A stretch of 64,000 nt of DNA from Clostridium sp. (lineage in GTDB: Bacteria > Bacillota > Clostridia > Clostridiales > Clostridiaceae). The notes beneath the pieces were generated by a model that saw nothing but the letters and a program-made list of their open reading frames with translations, did no database searches and was not told the origin of the DNA. Shown here piece by piece: positions 56,101 to 64,000 of this stretch. How positions within the stretch are numbered: the first letter of the stretch is position 1; each line of letters begins with the position of its first letter. The position numbers and the translations under genes are program-made. Where the stretch lies: the NCBI RefSeq assembly GCF_026168755.1, contig NZ_JAPFDR010000008.1:1-64000 (forward strand), written 5' to 3'.

Positions 56101-56342
56101 CTAATTTAGAAGAAGCTATTAAGAACTTAAAAGAAAAGACTAAAGATCCATCAACTAATACAAATCAATCAGGAAATAATTCAGGTGGACAAGAATCTTG
56201 TAAAAATAATTCTAATACGAATAATTTACCACAAACAGGAGGAACTAATTCTATAGTAGTAGCATTAGCTTCTATAGTATTAATAGTTATAGGAACATTC
56301 TTTTTATTTAATAAAAAAAGAATAAATAATAATGTTAAATAG
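50121..56342 (+). pseudogene. Giant cell-wall-anchored glycosidase (probable alpha-N-acetylgalactosaminidase), interrupted by one in-frame TGA
   Basis: One frame of 2,073 codons plus final stop. Order: signal peptide (1-31); N-terminal beta domain; CBM32/F5-8C (~108-262); supersandwich and (beta/alpha)8 barrel with YVVDDGW (~517-523) and YWK-stop-DGF at 631-637; Ig/SwmB-like and LamG-like domains; two more CBM32; helical FIVAR repeats; LPQTG sorting signal at 2036-2040 with hydrophobic segment and basic tail. Codon 634 (52020-52022) is TGA where clan GH-D homologues carry W or another residue before the nucleophile Asp. No other stop occurs in the remaining 1,439 codons, so it is a recent nonsense change or a sequence error. 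The barrel resembles GH31 subfamily 18/GH36-type alpha-N-acetylgalactosaminidases; exact family uncertain. RBS GAAGGGAGA precedes ATG 50121. Confidence 0.8.
55090..56142 (+). repeat. Five tandem FIVAR-type repeats in the glycosidase gene
   Basis: Five helical repeats of roughly 65-70 residues, each with a Y-T-x-x-S/T-W/Y core followed by an A/N-A-L ending (for example DYTKESWDSYKAKLDEA, EYTEESWNTFEKAKE, NYTDASWNIFNTSLNEA). Two weaker helical units precede them. Such repeats act as a stalk between catalytic/CBM domains and the wall anchor. Confidence 0.8.
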
Positions 56343-56359
56343 GATATAAGCTAAATAAG

Positions 56360-56410
56360 GAGCAGCTAGAAAGTTATTAAATAATACCTTTCTAGCTAGC
56401 TCTTATATTT
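56360..56410 (+). terminator. Terminator after the glycosidase gene
   Basis: AGCTAGAAAG (56364-56373) and CTTTCTAGCT (56388-56397) form a 10-bp stem, followed by TTATATTTTTT. Confidence 0.8.
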
Positions 56411-56425
56411 TTTATAAGTAAAAAT

Positions 56426-56478
56426 AAAAACGTTCCTAGAATATATACCGGGGGAAGGTATTTTCTAGGAACGTTTTT
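56426..56478. terminator. Second long hairpin, probable bidirectional terminator
   Basis: AAAACGTTCCTAGAA (from 56427) pairs with TTCTAGGAACGTTTT (to about 56477); inner TACC/GGTA pairs enclose a GGGGGAA loop. It is close to the preceding terminator but different in sequence. The remaining gap to 56807 contains a possible gene remnant and otherwise nothing recognised. Confidence 0.6.
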
Positions 56479-56649
56479 AATGGGGGAAAATTTATTTAAT
56501 ACTTTATGATTAAAGTATAGTATATAAATTTGTCAATTGTGTTTCAATTTAATGAAGTTGATGTGTTTAAATTAATATAAGAATTGTACTTGGGTAATAA
56601 TGTAAAGTGATTTATAATAGTTTTATATTAAGGAATGTAAACAAGGAAG

Positions 56650-56765
56650 TAATTATTAAGTAAGAAATTTATTAATATTGTATTCGTTAGAAGAAAATGA
56701 TTAATAGCTCAAGGAATAGCAAAGGCTATAGATATAGATGTTATAGAATTTAAAATAGAAAAATA
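56650..56765 (+). pseudogene. Possible flavodoxin N-terminal remnant
   Basis: One frame reads FINIVFVRRK, stop, LIAQGIAKAIDIDVIEFKIEK, stop. The second part resembles the first helix and second strand of flavodoxins (LIAxxIAKAIxADxxExK). The phosphate-binding loop is missing and a stop interrupts the frame. It is short, so the assignment is weak. Confidence 0.25.
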
Positions 56766-56807
56766 ATTATGTAATAAAAAGAATTAATAGTATATCGGAG
56801 GAAGTAA

Positions 56808-58565
56808 ATGAAAAAGAATGCAGCATTAAGAGAATTTAAAAAATTAAAAAGTCAAATAAATCAAATAGAAGAAATAGTACATCATTCTAAGGTAGGAGCA
56901 TTAATAGAACAAGAAACTTCTATTAGAAAGAAGATTAGATTACTTAAAGAAATGGAAAAGGAAGGGTTTAAGGAGTATCAAGATGTATGTGATAGATATG
57001 AAGAAATACTAGAAGATGCTTCTAAGAGAATACTTGAAGATTATAATAAAAAAAATAATACTGATTTTGATTTTTATGAAGTAGTTAGAGGAAATTATAA
57101 TACATTTTTAAATTCAGGTGTTATGACAGTTCTTACTAAACAACATGTACCAAAGCTTATTGGGGAAGCTTTTGAAGAGGCATTCCCAGACAATCCAAAA
57201 GATGAATATATGGTAACAAGAAGAATGAAAAGAAAAATATACATTCATCTTGGAGATACAAACACAGGAAAAACTTATAATGCAGTAGAAAGACTTAAAA
57301 CAGCTAAAAAAGGCGTATATTTATCTCCACTTAGAATTCTTGCCTTAGAGAACTATGATAAATTAAATAATGAAGGCATAGTTTGTGATTTGATGACAGG
57401 GGAGGAAGAAATAATAAAAGAAAATTCAACACATGTTTCTTGTACTATAGAAAAGGTTAATTTAAAACAAAGCTATGATATTGCTGTAATTGATGAAATT
57501 CAAATGATTAATGACACGCAAAGAGGAATAGCATGGAGTAGAGCAGTTTTAGGGCTTAGATGTAATGAAATTCATATTTGTGGTGCAATGAATGCTAAGG
57601 AATTATTAATTAAAGTATTAGAGGATTGTGAAGATGATTATGAAATTAAGGAATATCATAGAAATATACCTTTAATAGTTGAAACTAAAAATTTTAGTTA
57701 TAATGATGTTCAAGAAGGAGATGCTATTGTAGTATTTTCGAAAAAGAGAGTATTAGAAATAGCACAAGATTATTCAAATAAAAATATAAAAACTAGTATT
57801 ATTTACGGCGATTTACCACCAGAAGTTAGAAAGATGCAATATGAACAATTTATAAATAAAGAAAATAAAGTTTTGGTAACAACAGATGCTATTGGAATGG
57901 GTGTTAATCTGCCTATAAGAAGAATAATATTTATGGCTATAAGAAAGTTTGATGGGGAAGAGGTACGAGAATTAACATCTCAAGAAGTTAAACAGATTGC
58001 GGGAAGAGCAGGTAGAAAAGGAATATACGATACAGGGTATGTTGCTGGAGTTTCAGATACTCACAATTTTATTAGTAGAAAGTTAGAAGTAAAGGATGAG
58101 ATTATAAAGCAGGCAGTAATAGGTCCATCAGAAGCAATTTTAACTATAAAAAGTTTACCGCTGAATGAAAAATTAGTGCTATGGAAAACTAGAGAATCAA
58201 AGATAGACTACTATACAAAGATGGATATAAGTGAATATCTATTAATATTGGAGAAAATAAAGAGATATAAGCTTAAAGAAGAATATCAATGGGATCTATT
58301 AAAAGTTCCTTTTGATGTTGCAAGTGATGAGCTTATGAACAAATTTTTAGAGTATGTAGATGAAATTTTTGTTGCTAAGTTAGATGAAATAACAAAGCCT
58401 ACATGTTTTACAGGAAACCTTGATGATTTAGAAATTTATTATCAAAAAATTAATATGTATTATTCTTTCTCTAAGATATTTAACTTAAAGTTTGATGTGG
58501 ATTGGGTATACTCAGAAAGACTTAGAGTTAGCCAAGATATAAATGAAATTTTAGTGAAAATATAG
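56808..58565 (+). CDS. SUV3-like DExH-box RNA helicase
   Basis: 585 residues. A helical N-terminal domain (1-130) precedes the two RecA domains. Motif I is GDTNTGKT near 149-156, motif II is DEIQM near 229-233, the SUV3/Ski2-type variant; ICGAM (motif III), TTDAIGMGVNLP (motif V) and QIAGRAGRKG (motif VI) follow. A C-terminal SUV3-type helical domain ends the protein. SUV3 is best known from the mitochondrial degradosome; bacterial homologues occur in clostridia, probably in RNA decay. RBS CGGAGGAAG precedes ATG 56808. A hairpin separates it from the following cluster. Confidence 0.9.
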   Translation: MKKNAALREFKKLKSQINQIEEIVHHSKVGALIEQETSIRKKIRLLKEMEKEGFKEYQDVCDRYEEILEDASKRILEDYNKKNNTDFDFYEVVRGNYNTFLNSGVMTVLTKQHVPKLIGEAFEEAFPDNPKDEYMVTRRMKRKIYIHLGDTNTGKTYNAVERLKTAKKGVYLSPLRILALENYDKLNNEGIVCDLMTGEEEIIKENSTHVSCTIEKVNLKQSYDIAVIDEIQMINDTQRGIAWSRAVLGLRCNEIHICGAMNAKELLIKVLEDCEDDYEIKEYHRNIPLIVETKNFSYNDVQEGDAIVVFSKKRVLEIAQDYSNKNIKTSIIYGDLPPEVRKMQYEQFINKENKVLVTTDAIGMGVNLPIRRIIFMAIRKFDGEEVRELTSQEVKQIAGRAGRKGIYDTGYVAGVSDTHNFISRKLEVKDEIIKQAVIGPSEAILTIKSLPLNEKLVLWKTRESKIDYYTKMDISEYLLILEKIKRYKLKEEYQWDLLKVPFDVASDELMNKFLEYVDEIFVAKLDEITKPTCFTGNLDDLEIYYQKINMYYSFSKIFNLKFDVDWVYSERLRVSQDINEILVKI

Positions 58566-58571
58566 GATTAT

Positions 58572-58618
58572 AACTATCTCAAAATTATATTTTTTAATTT
58601 TGAGATAGTTAATTTTTA
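58572..58618 (+). terminator. Terminator after the SUV3-like gene
   Basis: AACTATCTCAAAATTA pairs with TAATTTTGAGATAGTT across a T-rich loop, followed by AATTTTTA. Confidence 0.8.
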
Positions 58619-58713
58619 TGTAGTTTAATATTTATATAATTATTTTGTTATAATTATATAGGAATTAACTATCACAAAAGTAATTAATAGGTATTATAAA
58701 GGAGTATTAACAA

Positions 58714-59826
58714 TTGAGATATTTAAATGAATATAAAAAAGATCTATTCTATAAAGAACCAATAGAGTTTAATAAGAATTCTAATAAGGATATATTAAAA
58801 TATGCAGTAGGCGCTAATTTATATATGAATGGAGAAAAAAATTTTTATGAAAAGATAATTAATGGAGATTTTAATGAGTTAGGTACAATTTCTATTTGTT
58901 TTGAGGATGCAACTAGGAATAGTGAGGTTGAGGATGCTGAGAACAATGTAGTTAAAATGCTGGATGATTTAGCAAATTATATTGAGAATATAGATGTTAT
59001 AAATAATATTCCCCTTATTTTTTTTAGAGTGAGAAATTATAATCAATTTCTTAGATTCACTTCAAAATTAAAAGCTGATCATTTTAAATATATTACTGGA
59101 TTTATTTTTCCGAAGTTTGCAACTGAAAATTCAATAGCTTATCTTGAATACACAAAGGAGCTTTCAGAAAAGTATAATGAAGTTCTATATGCTATGCCTA
59201 TTTTAGAAAGTGAGGGGATTATTTATAAAGAAACTAGGATCCAAGAATTAATTAATATAAAAGAAGTAATAGATGATTATTCAGATATTATTTTAAATAT
59301 TAGAGTTGGGGGTACTGATTTTTCTTCTAAATTTGGATTGAGGAGAAGTATTGATTCAAGTATTTACAATATAAGAGTAGTCTGTGATTGTTTAATTGAT
59401 ATTATAAATATGTTTTTAAGAGATGGACAGGACTATGTTATTTCAGCACCAGTTTGGGAATATTTTTCTGAAGATATAAAATCTAGAGAAGTTTGTGGAT
59501 TGATAAATGAAATAAAAAGTGATAAAGAAAATGGGTTTTGTGGTAAAACAATAATTCATCCAAGTCAAATTAAATATGTAAATTCATTATATACAGTTAC
59601 TTATGAGGAATATATAGATGCTAAGGTTATAATTGATTCTCATAAAGATGGAGGAGTATTTAAGGGTTACGGTGGAAATAAGATGAATGAGGTAAAACCA
59701 CACTTTAATTGGGCTAAGAAAGTTATGAGTAGAGCTGAAATCTTTGGGGTGTTAAAAGAAGGAGTATCAAATGAGGATTTATATAAGGAAGATAATTTTA
59801 GTAGTAAATCTATAGAAGTATTATAA
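58714..59826 (+). CDS. HpcH/CitE-like C-C bond lyase of the Ter-linked biosynthetic module
   Basis: 370 residues of the HpcH/HpaI/CitE aldolase-lyase superfamily. Family residues appear in the acidic metal-site stretch SICFEDATR near 55, RVGGTDFSS near 195 and the C-terminal GFCGKTIIHPSQI near 273, the classic G-K-x-x-I-H-P-x-Q motif. It would cleave or form a C-C bond on an acyl or phosphorylated substrate. It starts at TTG 58714, with AAAGGAG at 58698-58704. It opens a rightward unit with a PRTase, StiP, HAD and YceG-like gene, the conserved order of the Ter-associated metabolite module. Confidence 0.85.
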   Translation: MRYLNEYKKDLFYKEPIEFNKNSNKDILKYAVGANLYMNGEKNFYEKIINGDFNELGTISICFEDATRNSEVEDAENNVVKMLDDLANYIENIDVINNIPLIFFRVRNYNQFLRFTSKLKADHFKYITGFIFPKFATENSIAYLEYTKELSEKYNEVLYAMPILESEGIIYKETRIQELINIKEVIDDYSDIILNIRVGGTDFSSKFGLRRSIDSSIYNIRVVCDCLIDIINMFLRDGQDYVISAPVWEYFSEDIKSREVCGLINEIKSDKENGFCGKTIIHPSQIKYVNSLYTVTYEEYIDAKVIIDSHKDGGVFKGYGGNKMNEVKPHFNWAKKVMSRAEIFGVLKEGVSNEDLYKEDNFSSKSIEVL

Positions 59827-59851
59827 AAAGGATATTAAAGAGGATTGGACT

Positions 59852-61009
59852 ATGAGTGTAGATATTAATATAAGAGAAAATAAATATAATTTAAATTTAA
59901 ATGACTTAATAATAATGGGAAAAAGAATTAACAATAATAAAAGAAATTTTTTATTTATAAGTAAGGTATTAGGAAAACATATTGAAGCTAAGCCGAAGGT
60001 ATGTAAAGAAATAGGCTTGAAGTTAGCTAGATTAATTTTTGATAAAGAAGAAAAAAGCTATAAAAATAATGAAAAAATATGTGTAATAGGATTTGCTGAA
60101 ACAGCAACAGGGTTAGGAATGGCTGTAGCATCATATATTAAAAATTGTTATTATATCACTACTACTAGGGAATGTATAACAGAGTTAAAATCTATTTTTA
60201 AATTTGAGGAAGAGCATTCCCATGCAACAACACATAAATGTTTTCCATTAGATAAGGACAAGCTTGTTAATTCAGAAAAAATAATTTTAGTAGATGATGA
60301 GATAACAACTGGTAAATCCATGATAAATATAATAAAAGAATTAAAAAAGGTTACTAATGCAAAAAAATTCATTATATTAAGCATTTTAGATTGGAGAAAT
60401 GAAGAGCATAGAAAGGCATATGATTATTTAGTTAATGAAGAAAATATTAATGTAGAAGTTTTATCCTTAATATCAGGAGATATAAAAGTAAGGGATATAA
60501 CTACCTATATAGATACTAATGATGAAGTAATAAATGATACTGCTGATGTTTTAAATTATAATGTTTTAGATAGAGTTGACTTAAAGACAAGCTATGAAAA
60601 AGAAGTTGAAAGTTATTTGTTACATACAGGAAGGTTTGGAGTTGAATTTAGTGAAATAGAAGCATTAGAAAGTAAGTGTAAATATATAGCTAATAGACTT
60701 CAAGGTTTAATTGGATGTAATGAAAAAATACTAGTATTAGGACATGGAGAAAATATATATATTCCTTGTAGAATAGCATCTTATATAAAGGGAGATGTTT
60801 ATTTTAAGAGTACTACAAGAAGTCCAATTTATTGTGAAGATGTTGATGGTTACCCTATAAAAGAAAAACATGTATTTTATCATAAAGGAGTAAAGTATTA
60901 TTTTTATAATAAAAGTGAAATTGAAAAAAAGTATGATAAGGTAATTTTGATAACAGAAGATGATTTAAATATTAAATTAACAAACAATATTATTATAGTA
61001 AGGGTTTAG
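59852..61009 (+). CDS. Phosphoribosyltransferase-TRSP fusion protein of the same module
   Basis: 385 residues. The N-terminal two thirds is a type I PRTase-like domain with the PRPP loop LVDDEITTGKS near 146-156 and upstream GFAETATGLG. The C-terminal third (about 270-385) has the conserved T-R-S-P of the TRSP domain, in FKSTTRSPIYCEDVDGYP, split here as STTRSPIY. It is predicted to add or remove a ribose-phosphate on the module's product. Starts 25 bp after the lyase gene with AAGAGGA upstream. Confidence 0.85.
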   Translation: MSVDINIRENKYNLNLNDLIIMGKRINNNKRNFLFISKVLGKHIEAKPKVCKEIGLKLARLIFDKEEKSYKNNEKICVIGFAETATGLGMAVASYIKNCYYITTTRECITELKSIFKFEEEHSHATTHKCFPLDKDKLVNSEKIILVDDEITTGKSMINIIKELKKVTNAKKFIILSILDWRNEEHRKAYDYLVNEENINVEVLSLISGDIKVRDITTYIDTNDEVINDTADVLNYNVLDRVDLKTSYEKEVESYLLHTGRFGVEFSEIEALESKCKYIANRLQGLIGCNEKILVLGHGENIYIPCRIASYIKGDVYFKSTTRSPIYCEDVDGYPIKEKHVFYHKGVKYYFYNKSEIEKKYDKVILITEDDLNIKLTNNIIIVRV

Positions 61010-61014
61010 AGATT

Positions 61015-62094
61015 GTGGAGAATATAAATTTAGTCAAACATAGTTATAAAGAAGATTGTATATTTTTACTTAAGGATTTAACTGATAAAATAAAGGAAAT
61101 TACAATAGAAGAAAAAGAAGAGTTGATAAGAAGTGGAGTAAATTATTCGGAGATTATTTCAAAAGAAAGTATACCAAGTGAAGATATTAAAAATATATTT
61201 CTTAATATTTTAAATAGGGATAAGAAGGTAATTGCATATTATGTTGCAAAGATAGCGGAAATAATATATAGGAAAAAAGGTAATGAGCTAGTAATTGTTT
61301 CTTTAGCTAGAGCAGGAACCCCTTATGGAATACTAATTAAAAGATATTTGAAGTTTAAATATAAAGTAGATATACCACACTATAGTATATCTATTATAAG
61401 AGGTAAGGGAATAGATTCTAATGCATTAAAATATATTTTAAGTGAACATAAGGAGGCAAATATACAGTTTGTTGATGGATGGACTGGGAAAGGCTCTATA
61501 ACAAAAGAATTAAATAAATCTGTAGATATTTTTAATAATGAAAATAAAGCTAATATAGATAGTTCATTAGCTGTTATTTCAGATCCGGCAAAGTTATGTA
61601 AAGTATGTGGTACAAGAGAGGACTTTGGAATAGCTACATGTTGTTTAAATTCAACAGTAAGTGGATTGATAAGTAGAACAATTCATAATGAAAGGTACAT
61701 TGGTAAGGATGATTTTCATGGAGCCAAGACTCTATATTATTTAAGTAATGAAGATTATTCACAATATTTTATTGATGAAATAAGTAATGAATTTAAGAAT
61801 ATAAGTATTGGTTATGAGGATTTGACTTTAGAAATTGAAGATAAAGAGTATTCAATTAAGGTTGTTAATAAGATAAGAGAATTATATGATGTTAATAATA
61901 TAAATAATATTAAGTTAAGTGTAGGAGAGTCAGCTAGAGTTTTATTAAGAAGAGATCCTAGAATCGTATTAGTTAAAAATAAAAATGATAAAAATGTAGA
62001 GCATATACTTAAGTTAGCAGAGGAAAAAGGAGTAAAAGTTATTGAATATAAAGATAGTGACTATAATTGTATTTCAATAATTAATGAAAGATAA
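61015..62094 (+). CDS. StiP-like protein: PRTase-like/cysteine-protease-type domain with C-terminal PELOTA domain
   Basis: 359 residues. The central block LARAGTPYGILIKRYL (about 97-112) and FVDGWTGKGS (near 150) resemble a PRPP-binding fold; CCLNSTVSGLISRTIHNERYIGKDDFHG (positions ~203-231) holds conserved Cys and His typical of the StiP family. The last ~80 residues, ending with IVLVKNKNDKNVEHILKLAEEKGV, form an RNA-binding PELOTA/L7Ae-like domain. The family was predicted to be a cysteine protease or nucleotide-modifying enzyme in the Ter module; its activity is unproven as far as I know. It starts at GTG 61015, six bases after the previous stop. Confidence 0.82.
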   Translation: MENINLVKHSYKEDCIFLLKDLTDKIKEITIEEKEELIRSGVNYSEIISKESIPSEDIKNIFLNILNRDKKVIAYYVAKIAEIIYRKKGNELVIVSLARAGTPYGILIKRYLKFKYKVDIPHYSISIIRGKGIDSNALKYILSEHKEANIQFVDGWTGKGSITKELNKSVDIFNNENKANIDSSLAVISDPAKLCKVCGTREDFGIATCCLNSTVSGLISRTIHNERYIGKDDFHGAKTLYYLSNEDYSQYFIDEISNEFKNISIGYEDLTLEIEDKEYSIKVVNKIRELYDVNNINNIKLSVGESARVLLRRDPRIVLVKNKNDKNVEHILKLAEEKGVKVIEYKDSDYNCISIINER

Positions 62095-62862
62095 ATGGAG
62101 AAGATATTTTTTATTACTGATTTAGATAGAACAATAATACATTCTAAACATAGCGGTTATAGATGCGTTGAAAAGCTTGGTTATAAGGAAATAACATATA
62201 TGACTGATTATGCTTATGAGAAGTTACAGGAGTTATTAAAAAGAGAAGAGTTTATTTTTATACCATGTACTATGAGAAATATCAATCAAACATTAAGAGT
62301 TGATTTTATAAGAAGTTATAATCCGAAAATTATAATATGTACAAATGGAGCTCAAATTTATATTAATGGAAAACTTGATGAAGTTTGGGACAAGCAAATG
62401 AAATCTCTATGTGATAAAAATGAATTAGATAAAAATATTAAATATCTTGAAAATTTAAAAGAAGAATATAAGGAACTTATAGGGATTATAGAAGTAAGAA
62501 ATATTGAAGATTTTTATATTACTGTAAAGTGCGTAGATTCAAATGAAGCAGATAAATTTTACAATATAATAAGTAATAGCTTTGATAAAAGTATTAATGT
62601 TTTAAAAATAGAAGCTAAAATATTTATTATTCATAATAGAATAAATAAGGTATATGCAGTGGATTATATTATTGAAAGATTTAATATAAAGAAATTAATT
62701 ACATCTGGTGATACAGAGGTTGATAGAGAATTCACTAGTAGAGGAATAACAATTTTACCTAAGCATAGTTCTTTCAAATATGAAAAAGCTATAATAACAG
62801 AAAAAAGCAAAATACATGCTACAGAAGAGATTTTAGATTATATAGAAGAAATTATTGGATAA
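62095..62862 (+). CDS. HAD-family hydrolase of the Ter-linked module
   Basis: 255 residues of the haloacid dehalogenase superfamily: motif I DLDRT (Asp9, Asp11), motif II CTMRN near 63, motif III Lys region, and motif IV SGDTEVDREF near 204-213. A C2-type cap lies between motifs II and III. Such enzymes remove phosphate from sugars or nucleotides. The ATG directly abuts the previous stop (TAA-ATG), indicating coupled translation with the StiP-like gene. Confidence 0.85.
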   Translation: MEKIFFITDLDRTIIHSKHSGYRCVEKLGYKEITYMTDYAYEKLQELLKREEFIFIPCTMRNINQTLRVDFIRSYNPKIIICTNGAQIYINGKLDEVWDKQMKSLCDKNELDKNIKYLENLKEEYKELIGIIEVRNIEDFYITVKCVDSNEADKFYNIISNSFDKSINVLKIEAKIFIIHNRINKVYAVDYIIERFNIKKLITSGDTEVDREFTSRGITILPKHSSFKYEKAIITEKSKIHATEEILDYIEEIIG

Positions 62863-62972
62863 AAGGTAAAATTAATGTGCTAAAGCAAGGAAAATGTTGA
62901 AAGGAAAGTATTAAATAGGTTAAAATTTAGATGTAAGGTCTATTTTAAAAAAGTAAGGGGTTTATTTGTAAA

Positions 62973-64000
62973 ATGGCTGTAGGTTTAAAAAATATAACAA
63001 ATTATATGTTTAGGGCTATCTACGAAAGAGAAGATACATATAATAAGTTTAAGCCATATTTTTATAGATTTATAGGTGTAGATGATAGTTCTAAATATAA
63101 TGATTGCATTAAGACAATTGAAAGTAAGTTTGTAGAAGAAAAAGATAAATGTATTATATTTGATAATTCTATTCCATTAAGCGGTGAAATGGAGTTAATT
63201 CAGTATATTTTTAATGAACTTTCTTCAATGGATGTTTATAAAATGACTGCACAAGATATAACTATATTTGATGATTTTGAAGTGAATTTTAAGTTTTTAA
63301 GTGCGTTAGAATATGTTATACCAATTGCTTGTAGTAAGGAAAATTTTTTTAATGATAATGTGAGAAATAATTTTATAACTAAATTAATTGTTTGGACTTA
63401 TACCTATGCTAAAGATATAAAATATGATGATAGTATTAATCCAAAGTGTGTTTATTATGGTAATATTCAAAGACATGAAATATATTTTCTAATTATGCTC
63501 TATAAAATGGGATTTGATGTTATTTATATTAATCCATTAAAAGAAGAGTTATGGAATGAAATTGAAGATGCAGGTTTAAGTGAATGTATAAAAAGTATGG
63601 AAATTTTAAGTGTTGAGTCTTTTAAGGAAAGAGCTAATAGTGGAAAAATAATTGATAATTTTGAAACTGTTACTAAGCAAATTCAAAGAGATATAGAAGA
63701 ACAACTTTTTTCAAATACTGGAATGTTTAAGCCTTGGCAGTTTAGAAAAGGATATACCAAAAGTGTTTTATTAGACACAATATTAGAAGATATTTATATT
63801 TATTGGAATGAGCCATGTAAATTGAGAAGTGGATTTAAAGTTGAAGGAAGTACTGTTCAAGTTCCATGTTTCTTTAAAAAGATAGATGGAATATATAATG
63901 ATGAATTTGAGTATCAAAAACTAGTTAAATATTGTACATCATCACCAAATACATTAGTTTTCAATGGAAGATATTTTTCTGAAGATGTGCAATTTACAGA
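62973..64000 (+). CDS. YceG-like component of the Ter-linked module, partial at right edge
   Basis: 342 complete codons are open from ATG 62973 to the window end with no stop, so the 3' part is missing. The segments GNIQRHEIYFLIMLYKMGFDVIYINP (about 168-193) and SNTGMFKPWQF near 248, then DIYIYWNEPCKLRSGF, fit the YceG family listed as a 'component of biosynthetic module', found beside TelA and TerD genes in Firmicutes. RBS-like AAGTAAGGGG lies 12 bases upstream. Full-length relatives have roughly 530 residues. Confidence 0.75.
   Translation, partial: MAVGLKNITNYMFRAIYEREDTYNKFKPYFYRFIGVDDSSKYNDCIKTIESKFVEEKDKCIIFDNSIPLSGEMELIQYIFNELSSMDVYKMTAQDITIFDDFEVNFKFLSALEYVIPIACSKENFFNDNVRNNFITKLIVWTYTYAKDIKYDDSINPKCVYYGNIQRHEIYFLIMLYKMGFDVIYINPLKEELWNEIEDAGLSECIKSMEILSVESFKERANSGKIIDNFETVTKQIQRDIEEQLFSNTGMFKPWQFRKGYTKSVLLDTILEDIYIYWNEPCKLRSGFKVEGSTVQVPCFFKKIDGIYNDEFEYQKLVKYCTSSPNTLVFNGRYFSEDVQFT

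Noticed and set aside
55090..56142. Repeats read as a CRISPR or DNA tandem array
   Set aside because: Repeats are diverged at DNA level and in frame; they are protein FIVAR modules.

Overview
The window is AT-rich DNA from a low-G+C anaerobic Firmicute, most likely Clostridium sensu stricto. Supporting signs are strong AGGAGG-type ribosome-binding sites, A/T-ending codons, a class II GalT, an [FeFe] hydrogenase, hydroxylamine reductase Hcp, CcpA-type cre sites, mannose-family PTS genes and an LPXTG-anchored mucin-type glycosidase. I see no rRNA, tRNA, CRISPR array, phage or insertion sequence. Most of it looks like ordinary chromosome. Two gene remnants, one interrupted giant gene and the right-hand stress-metabolite cluster are the accessory-looking parts.

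Layout. 0-7 kb: an AraC regulator, a cytoplasmic GH13 maltodextrin hydrolase, a ROK regulator and galT-galK. 7-14.3 kb: a SAM-hydrolase-like protein with a UPF0397 ECF transporter (S, fused A-A', T), then an ADP-ribosylglycohydrolase / PfkB kinase / PnuC operon behind a large palindromic operator. 14.5-21 kb: envelope functions (polysaccharide deacetylase, OmpR/HisKA two-component system, lipoprotein, LCP ligase) and a small zinc-ribbon protein. 21-25.3 kb: type I pullulanase, a nucleotidyltransferase-fold protein and galM. 25.3-28.4 kb: a zinc-uptake operon znuA-znuC-znuB-zur with a Fur-family box. 28.7-36.5 kb: NCS2 purine permease, MarR-controlled heterodimeric ABC exporter, a LysM protein and a CarD-like protein. 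36.5-41.1 kb: [FeFe] hydrogenase, a collapsed propeller-type sensor kinase pseudogene, an HcpR-like regulator and hcp.

41.2-56.3 kb is a coherent N-acetylgalactosamine (GalNAc) locus. It holds mannose-family PTS IIB/IIC/IID, IIA, YajC, AgaS isomerase/deaminase, NagA-type deacetylase, a class II tagatose/fructose-bisphosphate aldolase, an AraC regulator, and a secreted, wall-anchored multidomain glycosidase. Inferred flow: the surface enzyme frees GalNAc from O-glycans, the PTS imports it as GalNAc-6-P, and NagA, AgaS and the aldolase convert it to glycolytic intermediates. The glycosidase reading frame (2,073 sense and stop codons before the final stop) is broken by one in-frame TGA immediately before the predicted catalytic Asp. 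The nagA and glycosidase promoters share an 11-bp AraC-like element at identical spacing from their -10 boxes, and cre sites flank the locus.

56.8 kb to the end: an SUV3-like RNA helicase, then a tightly packed set of HpcH/CitE-like lyase, PRTase-TRSP, StiP/PELOTA, HAD phosphatase and a YceG-like protein that runs off the edge. This is the 'biosynthetic module' that comparative genomics has linked to tellurium-resistance (Ter) stress systems and predicted to make a nucleoside-like metabolite. It is the least understood system here.
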